Below, piece by piece: positions 5,902 to 7,482 of a stretch of DNA of 7,482 bases (its first letter is position 1; every line of letters begins with the position of its first letter). Origin of the DNA: Candidatus Aenigmatarchaeota archaeon (GTDB lineage: Archaea; EX4484-52; GLR71); NCBI GenBank assembly GCA_023134675.1, contig JAGLUQ010000038.1:1-7482 (forward strand), given 5' to 3'. The position numbers and the translations under genes were made by a program. Below the pieces are notes generated by a model, which was given only the letters and a program-made list of their open reading frames with translations, was not told the origin of the DNA and did not search any database.

Positions 5902-5974
5902 TGGGTCGAGCCAGATTTGAACTGGCGACCTTCGCCTTGTAAGGGCGACGTCATAACCCCTAGACTACCGACCC
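5902..5974 (-). tRNA. tRNA-Val (anticodon UAC)
   Basis: The minus strand folds into a complete cloverleaf of 73 nt. The acceptor stem is GGGTCGG with TCGACCC, ending in a G-U pair. T8-A9 follow, then a D arm GTCT-AGGGGTTA-TGAC. The anticodon arm is TCGCC-CTTACAA-GGCGA with anticodon TAC, which reads GUA and related Val codons. The variable loop is AGGTC, the T arm is GCCAG-TTCAAAT-CTGGC, and the discriminator is A. CCA is not encoded, so it must be added after transcription, as is common in archaea. No intron is present. The gene faces away from the AMMECR1 gene. Its 3' end is duplicated 111 bp downstream. Confidence 0.95.
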
Positions 5975-6010
5975 ACGATAGAATTGAATAAAATATTTTC
6001 TTTCGACAAC

Positions 6011-6016
6011 TTTAAA
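6011..6016 (-). promoter_or_regulatory. Candidate TATA element for tRNA-Val
   Basis: TTTAAA is palindromic and lies about 40 bp upstream of the mature tRNA 5' end, which would give a short 5' leader for RNase P processing. An alternative, ATATTTTAT on the minus strand at 5988-5996, is only about 18 bp away and seems too close. The choice is uncertain. Confidence 0.3.
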
Positions 6017-6020
6017 TGCT

Positions 6021-6027
6021 TTTATAT
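6021..6027 (+). promoter_or_regulatory. TATA box for the AMMECR1 gene
   Basis: TTTATAT is centred 25 nt before the ATG at 6049, with no Shine-Dalgarno site between, pointing to a leaderless transcript. It is identical to the TATA box of the DUF63 gene and, like that one, is followed by a run of T residues. Confidence 0.6.
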
Positions 6028-6048
6028 CTTTTTTAACAATTTATATCT

Positions 6049-6642
6049 ATGCTTACGCTTGAACAGGGCAAATTGCTTGTGAGATATGCAAGGGAATGCA
6101 TCAATTGCCATCTGGTCCGGAAGGAGATTGAAAATAAAGAATTCTCTTTTGCGAAAGATGATCAGGGCGTCTTTGTGACTCTTCTGACTTATCCTGAAAA
6201 GGATTTACGGGGATGTATCGGTTTTCCAGAGCCTGCATATCCTTTGGGTAAGGCGGTGCGTATGGCTGCTATTTCTGCCGCTGTTGATGATCCTCGGTTT
6301 CCTGAGATGTCTTCTGATGAGCTTGATAAGGTTGTAGTTGAGATGTCTGTTCTTACTGTGCCTGAGAAGATAGAGCTTGCAGAGAATGAGAAATATGAGG
6401 ATAAGATAACTGTTGGGGCTGATGGTCTTATTGTGAAAGGCAGGTCGCGTTCCGGGCTTCTTCTTCCGCAAGTGCCTGCGGATCTGGGCTGGGACAAGAA
6501 TCAGTTTCTGATGCAGACATGCACTAAAGCAGGACTTCCTTCTGATGCTTATCTATCTGATGATGTTGAGGTTTTTAAGTTTCAGGCGCAAATCTTTTCT
6601 GAAGTGAGTCCGGGCAGGGAAGTTGTTGTGAAAGAATTTTGA
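6049..6642 (+). CDS. AMMECR1 domain protein
   Basis: The 197-residue protein spans one complete AMMECR1 domain (typically about 190-200 residues in archaea). The invariant LRGCIG motif is at 53-58. The conserved DDPRFPEM (80-87), VEMSVLTVPEKIE (97-109), GLIVKGRSRSGLLLPQVP (126-143) and CTKAGLPSDAY (158-168) blocks follow in the usual order. Conservation of the LRGCIG patch has led to proposals of a nucleotide-binding or RNA-related enzymatic role, but no activity is established to my knowledge. There is no signal peptide or membrane segment, so it is cytoplasmic. The start is fixed by the family N-terminus (MLTLEQGKLLVRYAR) and by the TATA box 25 nt upstream. It is transcribed divergently from tRNA-Val and converges on the beta-propeller gene with 10 bp between the stops. 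Confidence 0.93.
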   Translation: MLTLEQGKLLVRYARECINCHLVRKEIENKEFSFAKDDQGVFVTLLTYPEKDLRGCIGFPEPAYPLGKAVRMAAISAAVDDPRFPEMSSDELDKVVVEMSVLTVPEKIELAENEKYEDKITVGADGLIVKGRSRSGLLLPQVPADLGWDKNQFLMQTCTKAGLPSDAYLSDDVEVFKFQAQIFSEVSPGREVVVKEF

Positions 6643-6648
6643 TTCTTT
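6631..6648. repeat. AT-rich inverted repeat at the convergent gene junction
   Basis: AAAGAAT (6631-6637) and ATTCTTT (6642-6648) form a perfect 7-bp repeat with a TTTG loop that spans the AMMECR1 stop codon. It lies between two convergent genes and could act in both directions as a weak 3'-end structure. The stem is AT-rich, so stability is low. Confidence 0.4.
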
Positions 6649-6652
6649 AGAG

Positions 6653-7482
6653 TCAATAAATCCTGTAAGGATAATTATCATCTTTTCCCTGTATCTCTAT
6701 CTTGTTCACTTCATCAAGGCTGTCAAGATCATTCATCTTTATCATGCTGTCTGAGACTGTGTATAGATAGTCTCCCATGTAAAGGGATCTTTTTACAGAG
6801 TACTTGGAGCCGTAATAGAACCATCCGCCTTTCTCTATGTTTTCATCATCTTCTGCGTGTGTTATCCTTCCTTTGAGCCTTATGCCGTTCTCTGTGTCTA
6901 TGCTGAAGATATATGCACCCTGCCATTTGTATTCGCCGTATGCCCAGTCAGGGATATCTCCGTCATACTTGCTCCTGTCTATTTCTGCAAGCAGTATCGG
7001 TATCACAAGGAGATTCTTTTCCCTGTCAAAGAGGAATGCTTTATGTTCATGTAGGGCGTATGAGTCTGTGCCCCTGTCGCCTATCTCAAATTTAGATAGC
7101 TCTATCGGGTTCTCTATGTCGCTGACATCAAATATTGCTAATTTGACTCCCCTGTGCCATGTGAAATCATCTGTCTCGGATCCTGTCACTTCTTTTCCTA
7201 TACCTATTATGTGATTTTCGTCATACGGGTGGAGGTAGTCTGAGTATCCCGGTATCTTGAGCTTGCCTGTGACTTTAGGATTATTTGGGTCTTCAAGGTC
7301 TATTACAAATAGCGGGTCTACTCTTTTGAAAGTCACTATGTATGCCTTATCTCCCATGAATCTTGCTGAATATATGCTCTCGCCCGGTGCCAGGTCCTCT
7401 ACCTTTCCTACTATATTCAGATCTTCGTCAAGGACATAGAGATTGTTTATTGTTGTGGGTATGCTGGGTCTTGGCATTGCTA
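6653..7482 (-). CDS. Secreted-type beta-propeller domain protein, C-terminal part (N-terminus beyond the right edge)
   Basis: The frame is open from the right edge to TGA at 6653-6655, giving the last 275 or so residues. The Met at 7475-7477 is probably internal, because the family sequence continues upstream and the next codon (GCA) stays open. The text matches the archaeal 'secreted protein with C-terminal beta-propeller domain' family (PF09826 type). Typical blade strings are NNLYVLDEDLNIVGK, then SARFMGDKAYIVTF, DPLFVIDLEDPNNPKVTGKLKIPGYSDY (two adjoining stretches), then HIIGIGKE, KLAIFDVSD and HKAFLFDREKNLLVIPI. The GDKAYIVTF and GDYLYTVSD repeats mark successive blades. These are usually large exported surface proteins of unknown ligand. 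There are no cysteines in this part. The gene converges on AMMECR1, and its promoter lies outside the window. Confidence 0.88.
   Translation of the reverse strand, partial: AMPRPSIPTTINNLYVLDEDLNIVGKVEDLAPGESIYSARFMGDKAYIVTFKRVDPLFVIDLEDPNNPKVTGKLKIPGYSDYLHPYDENHIIGIGKEVTGSETDDFTWHRGVKLAIFDVSDIENPIELSKFEIGDRGTDSYALHEHKAFLFDREKNLLVIPILLAEIDRSKYDGDIPDWAYGEYKWQGAYIFSIDTENGIRLKGRITHAEDDENIEKGGWFYYGSKYSVKRSLYMGDYLYTVSDSMIKMNDLDSLDEVNKIEIQGKDDNYPYRIY

Noticed and set aside
5679..5954. 91-residue minus-strand frame across the tRNA-Val region
   Set aside because: It runs through the tRNA gene and the end of the DUF63 gene. Its repeated FKSGSTH/CKSGSTH text is only the translated tRNA 3'-end duplication.
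1..7482. CRISPR array, transposase, integrase or defence operon
   Set aside because: No regularly spaced repeats were seen, and none of the frames shows transposase, recombinase, nuclease or Cas motifs.

Overview
The window looks like a piece of an archaeal chromosome, most likely from a small-genome DPANN lineage of the Woesearchaeota/Pacearchaeota type. The archaeal assignment rests on the gene set: Pth2-type peptidyl-tRNA hydrolase, archaeal TruD, DUF63, AMMECR1, an S-layer C-terminal domain and a PF09826-like beta-propeller. It also rests on TATA boxes about 25-30 nt upstream of ATG codons that lack Shine-Dalgarno sites, which indicates leaderless mRNAs. The finer placement is an inference from protein style and cannot be settled from this sequence alone.

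Layout from left to right. (1) The 3' end of an S-layer protein gene (+), closed by a hairpin and T-tract terminator. (2) truD (+), with its own TATA box. (3) Four minus-strand genes converging on truD, read from right to left: pth2, a GT2 membrane glycosyltransferase, a membrane-anchored protein with a probable thioredoxin-like fold that lacks CxxC, and a small Cys-rich single-pass membrane protein whose stop overlaps the end of truD by 11 bp. pth2 and the glycosyltransferase form a tight operon with an internal Shine-Dalgarno site. The thioredoxin-like gene has its own TATA box and probably carries the Cys-rich gene with it. (4) A short divergent promoter, then a DUF63 membrane protein (+). 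(5) A 150-bp intergenic stretch followed by tRNA-Val(UAC) on the minus strand. It holds an exact 19-bp direct repeat of the tRNA 3' end and a perfect hairpin, resembling a miniature or decayed tRNA-targeted integration. (6) An AMMECR1-family gene (+), leaderless. (7) The C-terminal part of a large beta-propeller surface protein (-), running off the right edge and converging on AMMECR1 across a 10-bp gap.

The genes fall into two themes. One is tRNA and translation housekeeping: truD, pth2 and tRNA-Val. The other is the cell surface and membrane: S-layer, glycosyltransferase, two anchored outward-facing proteins, DUF63 and the secreted beta-propeller. The most notable points are the tRNA-end duplication, the uncharacterised membrane pair (thioredoxin-like plus Cys-rich), and the consistent leaderless promoter layout with a recurring start-proximal motif. 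I saw no CRISPR array, transposase, integrase or obvious defence system.
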